In this document: one piece after another, positions 24,643-36,100 of the stretch
Numbering within the stretch: the first letter of the stretch is position 1
How the letters are laid out: each line of letters starts with the position of its first letter
Source of the DNA: Posidonia oceanica
Taxonomy: Eukaryota; Streptophyta; Magnoliopsida; Alismatales; Posidoniaceae
Reading direction: 5' to 3'
Assembly (NCBI GenBank): GCA_037176725.1
Contig: JAZBRS010000020.1
Coordinates: 59,610,001-59,674,000 of the forward strand
DNA length: 64,000 nt
Translations under genes and position numbers: made by a program
The notes under the pieces: generated by a model
What the model was told of the DNA's origin: nothing
Database searches by the model: none
What the model saw: the letters and a program-made list of their open reading frames with translations, nothing else

Positions 24643-25344
24643 AGTACCAACGACTCCTCTTGGCTTCCTCTTGGATTTCCTGGCATCTGGTGAGTTCCCC
24701 TGAGATCCCACACATCACTCCCAAGCATCCCTGAGCCCAGAGCACCTCAGTCTCACGTCTGAGACATGAGGAACCCTTCTACGGCCATCTCTTAGCCGTT
24801 GAGACTCCGCAGTGTGAATCCTTGCCGTCCGAGCGTCCTCTAGAGCCCACGAGTGAGTGCCCCAGCTCCCCGTTGCTCTAGAACCTCCGTAGCAGCCCCG
24901 TAGCTGCCGCCCAGCCGTGCACCGGAAGTTGCGCTATCGTCGGAGAAGACACACTCCTCGGTGCATCTCAGGCAATCACTTGCCTCCAGTTAGTCTAGAG
25001 TAGTTCCCTTGCTTTGTGTGTTTACTTCCCAAGCGTTATTTACATTTCTATCTAGCTGCATTGTCTGATTAGCCTTTTTTTCGCCGCCTCTTGCGGAGGG
25101 CAAACGACACGTGCATGGCCTCACGCCGTTGCACATGTAGTCACCTCGCCTCGCCGCTCTAAGCCTCTGGGAAGGTCCCCCGCACTCGCCTCTATCCTCC
25201 TTAGTGCACCCACCAAGCTGCCTCTATGGCAGGTGGAGATGCGCAGTTGCCGGTGCAATATTGCCGAGGTGGGGGCGGCATTTTGGGCAGCGCCGTCGTG
25301 AGTTTGCACCTCGGTTAGGTAGCCTGGTGCACCACCTTGCTTCC

Positions 25345-25900
25345 CCAATTGATTTCATTACATTTCATTAAGTATCGGGCCCGGAATCCGATGATGAAGG
25401 TTCTCTGTTTGACAGGCCGGTCCCGCGTCGAAGCCCCGCGTGGACCTCTCGCATGTTTGACCATGACATCGGACTGAGTTTCTAGCTCTATTTCATCCCC
25501 AGTTTATATCTATTTCTTTTATAATTTTGCATATTATTGTTCTCAGACATCCTCTCTTCATCATCCAATTGATTTCATTGCATTCCATTTAGTATCGGGC
25601 TCGGAATCCGATGATGAAAGAGCTCTGTCTGAATAGACCAGTCTCACGCCGAGGTCCTACGTGGACCTCTTGCATTTTTGACTTGATCCGAGCAGAGTTC
25701 CCTGCCTTTTTCCGACCCTTGTTTATGCCTATTTCTTTTATGTTATTGCATATTATTGTTCTTGGATACCCCCTCCTCATCATTCAATCGGTTCTATACC
25801 GAATTGAATTGAGGAAGGCCTCCCATTTGGCCATGACTTTCCACTGGACAAGTGGACTGTTCCTGCGTGGACCTCTCGCATTTTTAATAGTAGCTTCTAC
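25345..25900 (+). repeat. Tandem repeat of about 220 bp, 2-3 copies, in LTR
   Basis: Units start near 25349, 25570 and 25785. Each contains TATCGGGC..CGGAATCCGATGATGA, the phrase GTGGACCTCTCGCAT or a close variant, and TTATGCCTATTTCTTTTAT-like T-rich sequence. The third unit is diverged. GTGGACCTCTCGCAT also resembles the GTGGAGCTC words at 24300-24420. Confidence 0.65.
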
Positions 25901-25932
25901 AGATGTGGACAGAGCCTTATACTCTTGTCTTA

Positions 25933-26225
25933 GCTTTCCTTTATGCATGTTTACATTCAAGCATCATATAGCTACTTCTCTGTTTCCATTTAGTGCTAAG
26001 CAATGTTTATTTGAACCTTATCATCCTTGCATTTGCTTTCCCTTATGCATGTTTACATTCCAGCATTGCATTGCCACTTTTATGGTTTCTTTTAGCATTT
26101 ATGTATGTTTATTTGAGCCTTATCCTCTTGCACTTGTTTTCCTTATGCATGCTTACATTCTAGCTTTGTGTAGCTACTCCCTTGATTTCATTAACATTTA
26201 TACATGTTTATTTGAGGCTTTTCCT
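25933..26225 (+). repeat. Tandem repeat of about 105 bp, three copies, in LTR
   Basis: Each unit contains CTTATGCATGTTTACATTC, a GCATTGCATTGCCAC-like stretch and TGTTTATTTGAGCCTTATCC. Units begin near 25933, 26038 and 26141. The tract keeps a frame open by chance across three copies. Confidence 0.65.
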
Positions 26226-26708
26226 TTCGCCTTTTTGCATTATCATGGCAAGTTTCCTTTTGCTAGAGCATACATTAATTGGCCTTCGGCCTACATTGAG
26301 CCACACCATGAGCGGAATGACATTAGAAAAGACCACTCCTCGGGCATGTCGGGGGTGCCTAACACCTTCCCCGCATGTAACAGGAGTCCTTACCCATCTC
26401 TGGACCGCAATGACTCGGTGTCGCATCCGTTTTGCATGGATCCACTTCGGTTTTCCTTTGTTTTGTTCATTTACTTCCAGTTTTCCTCGTCTTCTAGCTT
26501 TTCTCAATTAGACTAGGTGGCGACTCCCCCTTTTTGCATTGTTTACTTTATTCACTGATTTCGTCGATTATTGGTGTTTTTATTCTTTTTCTCGAGTCGA
26601 ACTCTCCTCGGATACACCATTAATTGTGGCCCTCTTTCTCTTCAGCTGGGCGTCTGCGAGCTTTGGTAGCGGCCCCTGCATCGTATACGAGAGACGGTCA
26701 CAGTAGAG

Positions 26709-26726
26709 TGGCCACTCCGTCGGGGA
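26709..26726 (+). other. PBS relic inside recombined LTR
   Basis: TGGCCACTCCGTCGGGGA follows an LTR end (26702) and matches the tRNA-Arg-type PBS at most positions. Its presence shows that a 5' LTR/internal junction was kept. Confidence 0.6.
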
Positions 26727-27651
26727 AATCAAACTTGACCTCATTCTTTTTTTTTCTTTTTATCATCACTTATCATTTTATTGATGTTTTCTTCCTCGAG
26801 TCGAACTCTCCTCGGATACACCATTAACTGTGGCCCTCTTTCTCTTCGATCGGGCGTCTACAAGCTTTGGCAGCGGCCCCTACGTCGTACTCAATCAACG
26901 GTTACAATATGCCATGCCTAGGGTATTTGGAACGTGTTTGCTCCCCTTTGGCTTAAATTAAAAGCAACAAATGAAGCCAAACATTAACATTTAAGCACAA
27001 CTAGAGCCAAAACTTGCAATTTTCCCCTTCGTCTAAATAAAACGCAAGTAAAACACTTTAAATCATATTTGCATGATTGATTCATTTTAGAAAGCATGCA
27101 TCTTCTCATCCCTGAGTCCACCCACTTAGTCCGAGAAGGACAGTCCCGGTCTCTTGCTCCACTACTTTGGCACAGGGCAAGTAGGTCGGTCTGCCCCCCC
27201 TTGTTAGGGGTCGTGTCAGTGTTAGTAGAGGGTACAACCCATACTTTGGCTAGGTCAAGGCTCCTAATGCACCACCCCGTTACTGCTTGAGCTTTGTCCA
27301 GGATTTAGACGGGGACCCACTTTTTCTGGCCTGGAGTCTGTCAATAAACCCATACGCATGAGTGAGTCCGTGTAGGTCATCTACTTAGAACATGCATGGT
27401 GAGAGAGCGCATAATAGGGCATTCATCTGCATGTGTGCCATTCAAGCTACCCTAATAACTTGCATTGCGTCCATCTCTTAACACCTTTGTTGTTTTCCCC
27501 ATTCGCAGGTAGGTGCGAGATCCTCTGCCAGGACGTCGAGCGTCCCTCCTCTTTGTCTCCAAGCTATCCGTCACCTCCGACAATAGCTCGTTTTAGGTCT
27601 CGTGTCTCTGCTTTCAATGGCAGACCCATTCGCACTCATTCGCTGTCCGTT

Positions 27652-28642
27652 ATGGCCTTGCATACCAGTGAGCCTTCTTCCTCCTTGGCACCGGAGGGGA
27701 CCCCGACTTCGGTCTCTCCTTCCCTTGCTTTGACATCTACCATCTCTTTGCCTCTTCTCGTGCAAGAGACTTCCCAGCCCCTTTATTCGGAATAAGAGCC
27801 GATCCAAGTCAATCTGGAGCTTGTCATCGAAGCAACCATAGTGACCACCGCTCAGGCTCCATGGGCGTCGCCTTCCGTTCCTTCCTAGGGCTTTCCCATC
27901 TCGAGAATCAAGTCGTCTACGGCTATTTTTGTCATAGGGTCTCCCCCTTTTGACTCCTCTGTTTCCATCCCCCTTTGGCAGACACCACTTTGCGTCCCGG
28001 CCTGTCGGTCGACGAGTCCCTGGCATCGCAAGCACAACGTCTGTTGGCTAAGGCCGAGAGGCTGCGAGACATGGCTTTTGCACTCGACCCGACTACGGTC
28101 CCCACTTCCTTTCCGACCCCTAAGGTTCCGGTGCAGCCCACCATAGCTCTGCAAGCTCACCACATTGCACTTTCGCCCTTGCCATTGCCCTAGCTCACAG
28201 CTCTGACGATGCGGGTGCTCTTTTTGCCTCCTGCATCTACACAGCACTATCCACTGCATGCTACTCCATCACTTGGTGGCCAATCTCTTGGATTGGCAGG
28301 AGCACAGCACCCTTAGAGCCCGTTGCTTGGTACCGTGCTAGTGCAACAGTTGCTGCTCCCACGCACTGCACCTTACACTACACCGCATGCTATCTATTCA
28401 CCCCATTTGCATCAGGTTTAGACCCCTACAGGCATCCCACAACACTACTCACAATCGCACAGGTATGCTGGCCCTCACACCTCTGCACCAGGTGGCGTGA
28501 TGGTGGATCTGGAGGAGCGCTTTCACGTGATCCATACAGCATACGCGGCACCTGCCTTAGCTGCACCAGTCTCGACAGCAGCGACTTTTGGCACCCTCCA
28601 CTCCAAGATCGGTGATCTAGAAAGGGCACTTCATCGATTGCA
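27652..28642 (+). pseudogene. gag: Gag pseudogene, TE3 (truncated)
   Basis: ATG 27652 opens the same N-terminal Pro/Ser-rich region as the other copies (MALHTSEPSSSLAP). Defects include a TAA near 27793, TAG codons near 27885, 28190 and 28312, and a one-base shift near 27975. After the phrase IGDLERALHRLQ the sequence jumps at 28642/28643 into an LTR tail, so the capsid core and knuckle are absent. TE2 and TE3 share the stop near 15760/28312, which shows their close common origin. Confidence 0.75.
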
Positions 28643-28681
28643 ACATGCATGGACGTGCCGATTTCGATTCAAGGTTGCTAA
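28643..28681 (+). repeat. 39-bp LTR tail scar
   Basis: GCATGGACGTGCCGATTTCG and the following bases to GGTTGCTAAC match the last part of the LTR at 23563-23600, with three differences in the aligned stretch. It is fused to gag across the short shared string GCAAC. It marks the old 3' boundary of TE3. Confidence 0.7.
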
Positions 28682-29426
28682 CAGCTGCTAGCCATGTTTC
28701 ATCTCCCTGGCAGGTCCTCTACCCTGAAAGCAGAAAACAGGAGCAAGTTAGAATAGGGAAAGCATTGTTAAAAGCTGCAACTACTTCAAGCAAATTAAAA
28801 ACAAACCTCCAAGCCAGCCTAGCACCTCACTGCCTATAGAGAAAAGGGTGTCAGAGCCAGTAAAGAGTAGTAAATACAACTTAAGACTGAATATGACAAG
28901 TTTATTACCTCTTTTGCCCTAATGTCATCGTAGAAGGCCTTGAAGACCTCCTCAAAACCCTACAGAAAATCAACAACTTAGTCAAGCAGCTATCAACATT
29001 TGCATATCAAAACAAAACCTATATAAGGGTGATCTATCATACCTTGGCCCAGTCGGCACTGAACCACATCCCACGCTGTGCCTCTCGCAACTCCTCTGCA
29101 AAGAGATGCGGCTTCTCGACAAGGCGGAACCAGCTCTGATACTCATCGGGCTCAACGCTGCGAAAGAAGTACCTGAGCGGGCGGTCACGAGCTGTGGCAG
29201 TTGCCAGATGTGTTGTCACTCGTGTGCAAGCCTTTGACCTCATGTCACCAGGAGGGGGCAAGGGAATACAAAACTCGTCAGCCATCTGGTGACGAACGCG
29301 CTCCGGGAGATAGAGTGCCGACTTCTTCAGGTAGTAGAACCTGAGTTGCCGCTCCCTCAACTCCCACGCTAAGTTCCAGGGAACCCAATCCAGCCCCTCG
29401 AACTCCTCGAAGGGACGAAGCCGGAC
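28682..29426 (-). pseudogene. PMD-B, 3' exons (gene split by TE5)
   Basis: Exon 29426-29043 (128 codons, no stop) has an acceptor TTAG/GTCC and a donor AAG/GTATGA. It reads from VRLRPFEEFEGLDWVPWNL to RGMWFSADWAK, with the Trp/Arg-rich sequence expected C-terminal to a plant mobile domain. A short exon at about 28959-28909 (GFEEVFKAFYDDIRAKE) follows, then weak exon remnants to 28700. The gene is cut at 28682 by the LTR tail of TE3. Upstream exons are at 43713-45121. The intron continues on both sides of TE5. Confidence 0.65.
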
Positions 29427-29464
29427 CTAAGTAGCAAACAAGCAAACAGAGTCAGAAACTAGTG

Positions 29465-30644
29465 TGGATATGGGGTTTTTGGTGAGCGAGAAACTTGTTG
29501 TGTCTATTTGTGCTTCCTTGGTGCCCCTTTTTTGTCTCCAACTCCGTCACTCCATAGGTGATGGACTAGGTTCACTTTCGCCGGCCCTCAAGATGCCTTG
29601 AGAGATGTGTGATGGTTGTGGGTTCAGCTACCTTGGGACAACGCCTACGTTGCCCAAGGGTGCCTGTGTTTGGTGTGTTTCTTCTTCTTCTTCTTTTCCT
29701 TGCAAAATAGATTTAAATATGCGGATTAGAAATTGTGTAGTAAGTGATCTAAGGTAAATAAAAATGACATAAAAATAAGCAAAGAGAAACACTTACCCGA
29801 GGGGTTTTATCCCCTCGGTTGCAACTATGAATGAGTGCCTAGCTACAAAATGCAAGAAATGAAATAAATATGCTTGGCTATACTACGAAATTAAACATAT
29901 GATATGAAAAAGAGAAAACTAAAGAGAGCCCCCTTTTTATCTATGCACGGAATGCAAGATGTGTTGACATGATGTTACTGACGACAGAGGGAGACTCAAG
30001 TTCTTTCAAAACTCTATCCATTTTCTCAAAATTCTCTCTTGGTAGACCCTCACTTAAATTCTATTCAAAATTGTGGCCACCTTACTCAAATTTTCCATCC
30101 CTTGACCCTGTGGGGGTACCCCTTATTTCATAGAAGCAGGGGAGGAACAAATAAGGACACAAAGGCTAAGTCAGCAAACTTTCCTGTTTCAGAGGTGTTG
30201 GACGCTAGACGTTACAACGTCCAATGTTGGACGTTGGCATAACAAGCGTCCAACGACCCTCCGAGGCAAAGATGCCTGGATCAAAGAATATTCCTCAATA
30301 AATGGCTGATTAATGACCATTAAGGCCAATTAAACCCTTGACTGGTCAAAGGACCTGTAGTGGAGGCAAAGCACGAATTTTGACTTTAGCCAAATAAGGC
30401 AAGTTTGGGGAAACAGAAAACCAGGTTATTGGACGCTGCTGATAACAGCTTCCAACGTTGGACGCTAGGGTATCCAGCGTCCAACACACTCAAATGCAAA
30501 CTTGCCAATTTTGGCCTCTCAATCAAGGGGACAAGTGTCAATCAATTAGATGAGGGTACTTGAGCTGAGCAAAGGGCTTCTAGAGGTGACCTAATGCAAC
30601 AGACTACGCTACTATGAAGGGAGTGCCAAAATGGGGTATCTACA
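29465..30644 (-). repeat. 3' LTR of TE5 (1180 bp)
   Basis: It begins on the minus strand with TGTAGATACCCCATTTTGGC at 30644, after the PPT, and ends ...CCATATCCA at 29465. It includes a CTT microsatellite (29680-29697) and two GGACGC clusters (30197-30254, 30428-30485). It lacks 18 bp present in the 5' LTR near 42557. Confidence 0.85.
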
Positions 30645-30658
30645 GATTGCCCCTCCTC
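30645..30658 (-). other. Polypurine tract of TE5
   Basis: The minus strand reads GAGGAGGGGCAATC and then the LTR start TGTAGATACC. Confidence 0.8.
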
Positions 30659-30789
30659 GAAGATGGCTTCGGCACGAAGCTATCTACAAGGTGAGACGAT
30701 ACCCCCATGTGGCGCTACCTAAAGATCCTAAATGAAATCCAATGCCTGCTGCCACCAGACTTGGAGGAGACACAATGATGGTCGGCTAA

Positions 30790-31760
30790 AGAAACATGAC
30801 CAAGGGGATTGCCCAAGGGGAACAAACTAAATACACGATCGCGGGGGTTGCCCACGGGGGTCGAACTAAAAGATGCTGCTATGGGGCTTGCTCGCAGGGG
30901 TCAAACTAAAGACACTACCACGGGGGTTGCCCGTGAGGTCAAACTAAAGATACTGCTACGGGGGTTGCCTGCAGGGGTCAAACTAAAAGAGATGACCACG
31001 GGGGTTGCCCGTGGGAGTCAAGCTTAAAAGATGGATAGCTAATGTTTCCGACGACCACTCAATGTGAATGCAATACAATGCGTTATGCATGGATGCGTGT
31101 TGGCGGGAATGAAAAGGAGATGATCATGATATGCAATGCATGACCCTGGATAATGAGGTTCCTCCATGACTGCTGGCTTAAATTTGTATACTGAGTTGGC
31201 TCAGGAATTTTTCTCATCACCTGAGACGGACTGACACATGCGTGAATGCAATTTGTCATAATCAGGTGCCCTTTCCTCGAGCGTAGCCTACACTCTCTAT
31301 AGGGACCGTCGTTTCATGATATGCGGGTTAGTGAGTGAGAGGTCCATGATGCTCCCAGGCAAGAGGGGATTGATCTCTTCTCTGCTAGCCACGTTTGCTC
31401 TATTTGTCACAATCAGGTGTCTTTGCATCGAATGTTGCCTTCTTAATAGAGACTGTCGTCTTGTGTCCCGGAATTAGTGAACGATGGGTCCACTTACACC
31501 GTTGGCTTATTCATCAAAAATTAAGTGTCCTTTCATTGAATGTTGCCTACATTCTCGACAAAGACCATCATCTTATGACCTAGGAGTTAGTGAGCATGGG
31601 TTCACTAATACCATTGGCTTTGCTTTGTTGACCCGGTGGTGCTCTGGGGTACCTGCTTTTGGATTTGTTTTTGTTAAGGGACACAGCCACTAGGGTTGCC
31701 TGAGGGGGTTAAACGGAAAATTAAAGACGTTGCCATGGGGGTTGCCTAAGGGGGTTGAAC
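30790..31760. repeat. GGGGGTTGCC repeats and a diverged three-unit repeat
   Basis: From 30790 to 31030 a unit of about 46 bp (CACGGGGGTTGCCCGTG, then GTCAAACTAAA) recurs about five times. From about 31258 a unit of roughly 110-150 bp is present three times: AATCAGGTG, then TGTTGCCT, then GTTAGTGA and GGTCCA. Two more GGGGTTGCC units lie at 31690-31760. None encodes a recognisable protein. Confidence 0.7.
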
Positions 31761-31771
31761 TGAAATTTAAA

Positions 31772-32350
31772 AGACTTGAGCTGGATCGAGCATCCAACAC
31801 TCAGAGAAAATGAGCTGGATCAGACATTCATCACTCAAGGATTGGGCTGGATTATCCAACACTCAAGGATTGAGCTGGATCAAACATCCATCACTCAAGG
31901 ATCGAGTTGGATTATCCAACATTCAAGAATTGAGCTGGATTATCCAACACTTAAGGATTGAGCTGGATTATCCAACACTCAAGGATTGAGCTGGATTATC
32001 CAACACTCAAGGATCGAGTTAGATTATCCAACACTCAAGGATCGAGTTGGATTATCCAACACTCAAGGATTGAGCTAGATTATCCAACACTCAAGGATCG
32101 AGCTGGATTATCCAACACTCAAGGATTGACCTAGATTATCCAACACTCAAGGATCGAGCTAGATTATCCAACACTCAAGGATCGAGCTGGATTATCCAAC
32201 ACTCAAGGATCGAGCTGGATTACTCAACACTCAAGGATCGAGCTGGATTATCCAACACTCAAGGATCGAGCTGGATTATCCAACACTCAAGGATCGAGCT
32301 GGATTATCCAACATTCAAGGATCGAGCTGGATTATCCAATACTCAAGGAT
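31772..32350. repeat. 28-bp tandem array, about 20 units
   Basis: The unit is AAGGATCGAGCTGGATTATC followed by CAACACTC, repeated head to tail with few substitutions in the middle and more at the left end. Homogenised central units suggest recent unequal exchange or slippage. Units directly abut, with no spacers, so it is not a CRISPR array. Confidence 0.85.
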
Positions 32351-32354
32351 CGAC

Positions 32355-32650
32355 CTTTAGGCGTTACCCAAAGGGAAAGAGCTGAAATAAAAGACCGAGG
32401 GGGTTGCCCGAGGGAAAGCCAAAATAAAACACTGAGGGGGTTGCCCAAGGGAAAGCTGAAATAAAAATCACCAAGGGGGTTGCCCAAGAAAAACTGAAAT
32501 AAAAATCACCAAGGGGGTTGCCCAAGGGAAACTGAAATAAAAATCACCAAGGGGGTTGCCCAAGGGAAAACTGAAATAAAAGCCATACCAAGGGGGTTGC
32601 CCAAGGGAAACTGAAATAAAAATCACCAAGGGGGGTTGCCCAAGGGAATA
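32355..32650. repeat. GGGGGTTGCCCAAGGGAAA tandem array, about 7 units
   Basis: Units of about 40-45 bp contain AAGGGGGTTGCCCAAGGG and CTGAAATAAAAATCACC. The core GGGTTGCCC is nearly self-complementary. It follows the 28-bp array directly and shares its core with the 30790-31760 repeats. Confidence 0.75.
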
Positions 32651-33112
32651 AAATGATACTTCTTTGGCTTTGTTTGCCTGATTGTGCTCTGGGATTCTGA
32701 GCTATCCGGGAGTTCAAAAATCATGATGACCTCATCTCCATGTGCATTCTAGCTTGTAGAAGCCTCTGGAATTGGAAGAAAATTGATGTAGAGGCTTCCT
32801 GGCGACAATCAGCATTTTAAGTCGCTCTGAAGTGTAGGACGCAACAATTATCTGCATCCAACGTAGGACGTAATGTTTTTCTGCGTCCAACACTTTGTTG
32901 ATGCTGCTGCACTTAAATGTAGGAATTGTTTGCGTCTCACGTAGAACGTAGCCTATTATAGTGTCCTACGCATCGAGGCCTTTAACAGTCCCTGTCCGCT
33001 TTTCTTCCTCACTTTCCCGCTCACTACTCTCCTTTCTCTTCTTCTCCAGCAATAGCGGCGATTCCTTTTGAGTTTCTGAGCTTCTTCCAGTGTGAGGTGG
33101 CTCGCCCCCTCG

Positions 33113-36100
33113 ATGGCTTTGACGGTCGAAACTAGGGCACGGGTTGCAGCGGCAGTGCACATTCCGGCGAGCGGTGACTGTGACTTTCAGTTCTGGTGAG
33201 TATGCTTTCCTCCCTTCCCCTCCTCTTCCTCATCATTCTCGATGGTGCTTTGACCTCTATTGGGTCCTTTTCAGTTTATACCGAGATTTGGTAAAGCTTA
33301 CATAAGGACAAAGAAGTTGGCACATAAGGGGGAAGGCTTGTCGATGTACGGCGGCTCTAAGCCGACTCTGGTGAGGGTGCTGGAGGCAGTCGGGATGATG
33401 GAGGAGGTGCCGGCAGTTAGGATGACAGAGGAGGCGCCGATAGTTGGGACCGAGGCACAAGAAGGCGAGGAGGTCCGTGGTGCTTTAGAGATGGCTACAG
33501 AGGTCCCACTACTGGTTGAGGGGGCGACTCCGGGTACAACTTCGGTTGCGGATACCAGTGGCTCCAAGAGTTCAAGCTCGGAGTCATTCATTCCTTCGGT
33601 CAAGGATTCAGAGGAGTTGGGGTCGGACGAGGTAGTTCCCGAGGCAGTTCCCATTGCTGCTGCTCCTACTGCCGGGATGGTTGAGGATGATGGCTGGTAT
33701 GTGAGCATCTAGGACTTTGTTCAACGGGAGGCAGAGGGTGATGCTGGTGCTCCTCCAGATTTTACACAGGCTTACAGACACTACGACAAGGTGCAGGCTT
33801 CGGCACCGCGTAGGGATGCGGCTCGGGCCAAGCTTGTGGTAGCTGCACTAGCGGCTAGGGGACAGGTAACCACATTTCCATTCAATTTCAATTATTATTT
33901 TTGTGAACTTGGTCTGACAATTTTTCTTCCTTTTACAGAGTCGAGCTCCCGCCGTTGTGCGCAGCCATTGGAGTCAAGTCCTCAGGTGCTATCGGATGTT
34001 GGTGCCTTTCCAGCACAAGCGGCTTTGGTAGATGGGGTTTGGACACTTCCAATCCATTCCTCTTTTCCAGCTTGAGTTGGGACTTCTGGAGTCTGTAGCA
34101 GAGTGCTACCACCACCATACGAGCTCGTTCGTGACCTGGGTTGGCGTGTTCGTCCTTTCTTTGGAGGACATGGTTTGGCTGACCGGACTTGGGGTGACAG
34201 GACGTCCAATGACTGGCTCAGTGCACTCAGACTATACCTCTATGATGGCAGAACTAGTAGGGAGGAGGATAGTCATGTACAGGCCGCGTCTCTACCTTCC
34301 TTCCTCGGCAATACACCGGGTCAAGGATTCTCGAGAGACAGCGACGGAGCCTAGGGAGGATGCCGATCAGCAGCTTTGTGCCTTTCTTCTGGTTTTGTTT
34401 GGGGACTTGCTTTTCAGCCACGCCACTTCGTGGGTTTCAGTAGTGTTCCTGCCCCTGCTTGCCGACCTGGACCGAGTCGGGGAGTATGCTTGGGGAGCTG
34501 CAAGCCTGTCCTTTCTGTATTCGGTCCTCTTTAAGTTTTTCGACGGCAGTTCTCGTCAGCTTGGCGGAAATCTGCCATTCTTTCAGGTATATAGACTTCC
34601 CCTGCTTATTTAAGCTTCATCATTTCCCTTTTGCATATTTGATTGATGATTTGCTTTGCTTCTACTTGCAGCTGTGGGAATGGGACCACTTTACTTTCAT
34701 GAGGCCCATCCCATCTTTAGTGCCCGAGGCGGGGATGCCTTTCCCACAAGGACTGTACTAGAGTCGGGCCACTCATGCAACTGAGGCGGTCACCGGCCAT
34801 CACTATGGAGGGCGTCTCTTCTTTGAGATGTTGGTTCCTGCCCAGGTAATCTTCTTTCCATATGCCCTCTTCTGATATTCTGTTATTTCTGCCTTTGGTT
34901 TATTGATTTACCATTTGCTTTTCAGGTGATCTGGCATCCCTATGCTGAGAGGGAGCACGAGGATGTCCCCGAGATAGCTCGGGACCGAGTAGTTTTTGAC
35001 CAAGACATCTAGCTCCACTGCTGGAACCATTGCCACTTCCAGCAGATCAACCGAGCACTCAGGCAATTAGGGCGTCGTCAGGTGCAACCCAGAGCTCACC
35101 CATTCAGGGTTTGGCGAGAGATACGGGGAGGAGGTGGACACGCTCGCCACTGGGTCGACACTTACGGTCCACAGTTGCTGGACTGGGTTCGAGGTGGCTC
35201 CACTACCCTTGTTGATGCGTCTACTGAGGATGAGTTGGCTTGGGCTAGGTGGATGGACGACCAGTTCAATGGGCTCATGGTTTTCCATCACTCCCATTTT
35301 CTGGGGCGGTCGAACCTTCCTATGGGTGACATTGCTCCTGATGTGGTAGCGATGACTGTGGGCGAGCTGCAAGAGTCCGTCCGCTCTCATAGGATACAAA
35401 TGGAGATAGCGGTGAGTATTTAGCTTTATGTTTCAATTTGTATTGCTTATATTTCTTAACAGCTAACTTGTTTGGACTTTGCCCCTTCCAGCTAAGGACT
35501 ACCGACGAGTATAGTCAGCGTGAGCATGACCTAGTTAGGCACATTGCTGAGCTCACCGAGGAGGTTGAGCGTCTGCGAGCCTTTGCTTCTCAGGTTTGCA
35601 TTCATTTTATAGCATAGTTGTTTGTCTTGAAAACTGTGCTACTCACGCCTTCTTTGCTTTTGCAGCCCTCGACCAGCTCTGCCCCTCCACCGGGTCATGC
35701 CGAGGAGATTTCCCGCTTTCAGAGTATGGTAAGTATAGCAGTGTACTTTCTTTTTATATTCTTTATTCAGTTCTGACTATGGTTCTGACCTTTGCAGATT
35801 GATGATCTTCAGAGGGAGCTGTTTTTTCGGGATGCGCGAGTTCGGGAGCTAGAGCAGCAGGTACAGGCTGCTGTTAGTGACCTAGGCTCTGCTCGTCAGC
35901 TTGCTGAGGAGAGGGCTACTGAGATTGCCTGGCTTGCTACGCAGCAGCAACCTCCACCGACGACTGATTCAGCTACAGAGATTGCCAAGCTGAGGAGGCG
36001 ATTGGAGGCAGCTGAGACGGTACGACTGGCCTTGCTCTATTTTTGTTCCTTTGTTCTTGTTTGACATTCTGATTGTCCTTTCTGTAGAGTCTGGCTGGTA

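Larger units (their letters stand above)
24064..26906 (+). mobile_element. Recombined LTR insertion flanked by ATATG
   Basis: TGTAGACACC at 24064 and GGTTACA at 26906 are LTR ends. The flanks 24059-24063 and 26907-26911 are both ATATG, and the disrupted leader sequence is intact in TE1 and TE4. Inside, a first LTR end (26702) is followed by a PBS-like site (26709-26726), about 30 bases of leader, and a second copy of the LTR 3' end. This is therefore not a clean solo LTR but a product of unequal recombination. A TATA box candidate, CTATAAAAC, lies at 24634-24642. The 301-codon frame at 25611-26516 consists of repeats and is not a gene. Confidence 0.85.
21242..28681 (+). mobile_element. TE3: plus-strand element with truncated gag
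   Basis: The order is LTR 21242-23601, PBS, leader 23621-24063, an inserted foreign LTR (24064-26906), the rest of the leader from 26912, gag 27652-28642, then 39 bases of LTR tail (28643-28681). The gag-to-LTR-tail junction implies one large deletion that removed the rest of gag, the 3' region and nearly all of the 3' LTR. The next base (28682) lies in PMD-B. Confidence 0.65.

Noticed and set aside
25611..26516. 301-codon plus-strand open frame
   Set aside because: It lies wholly inside an LTR, consists of about 220-bp and 105-bp tandem repeats, and has no recognisable domain. It is open by repetition.
31772..32350. CRISPR-like appearance of evenly spaced 28-bp repeats
   Set aside because: Units abut without unique spacers and lie inside a plant retroelement. 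This is an ordinary tandem repeat.
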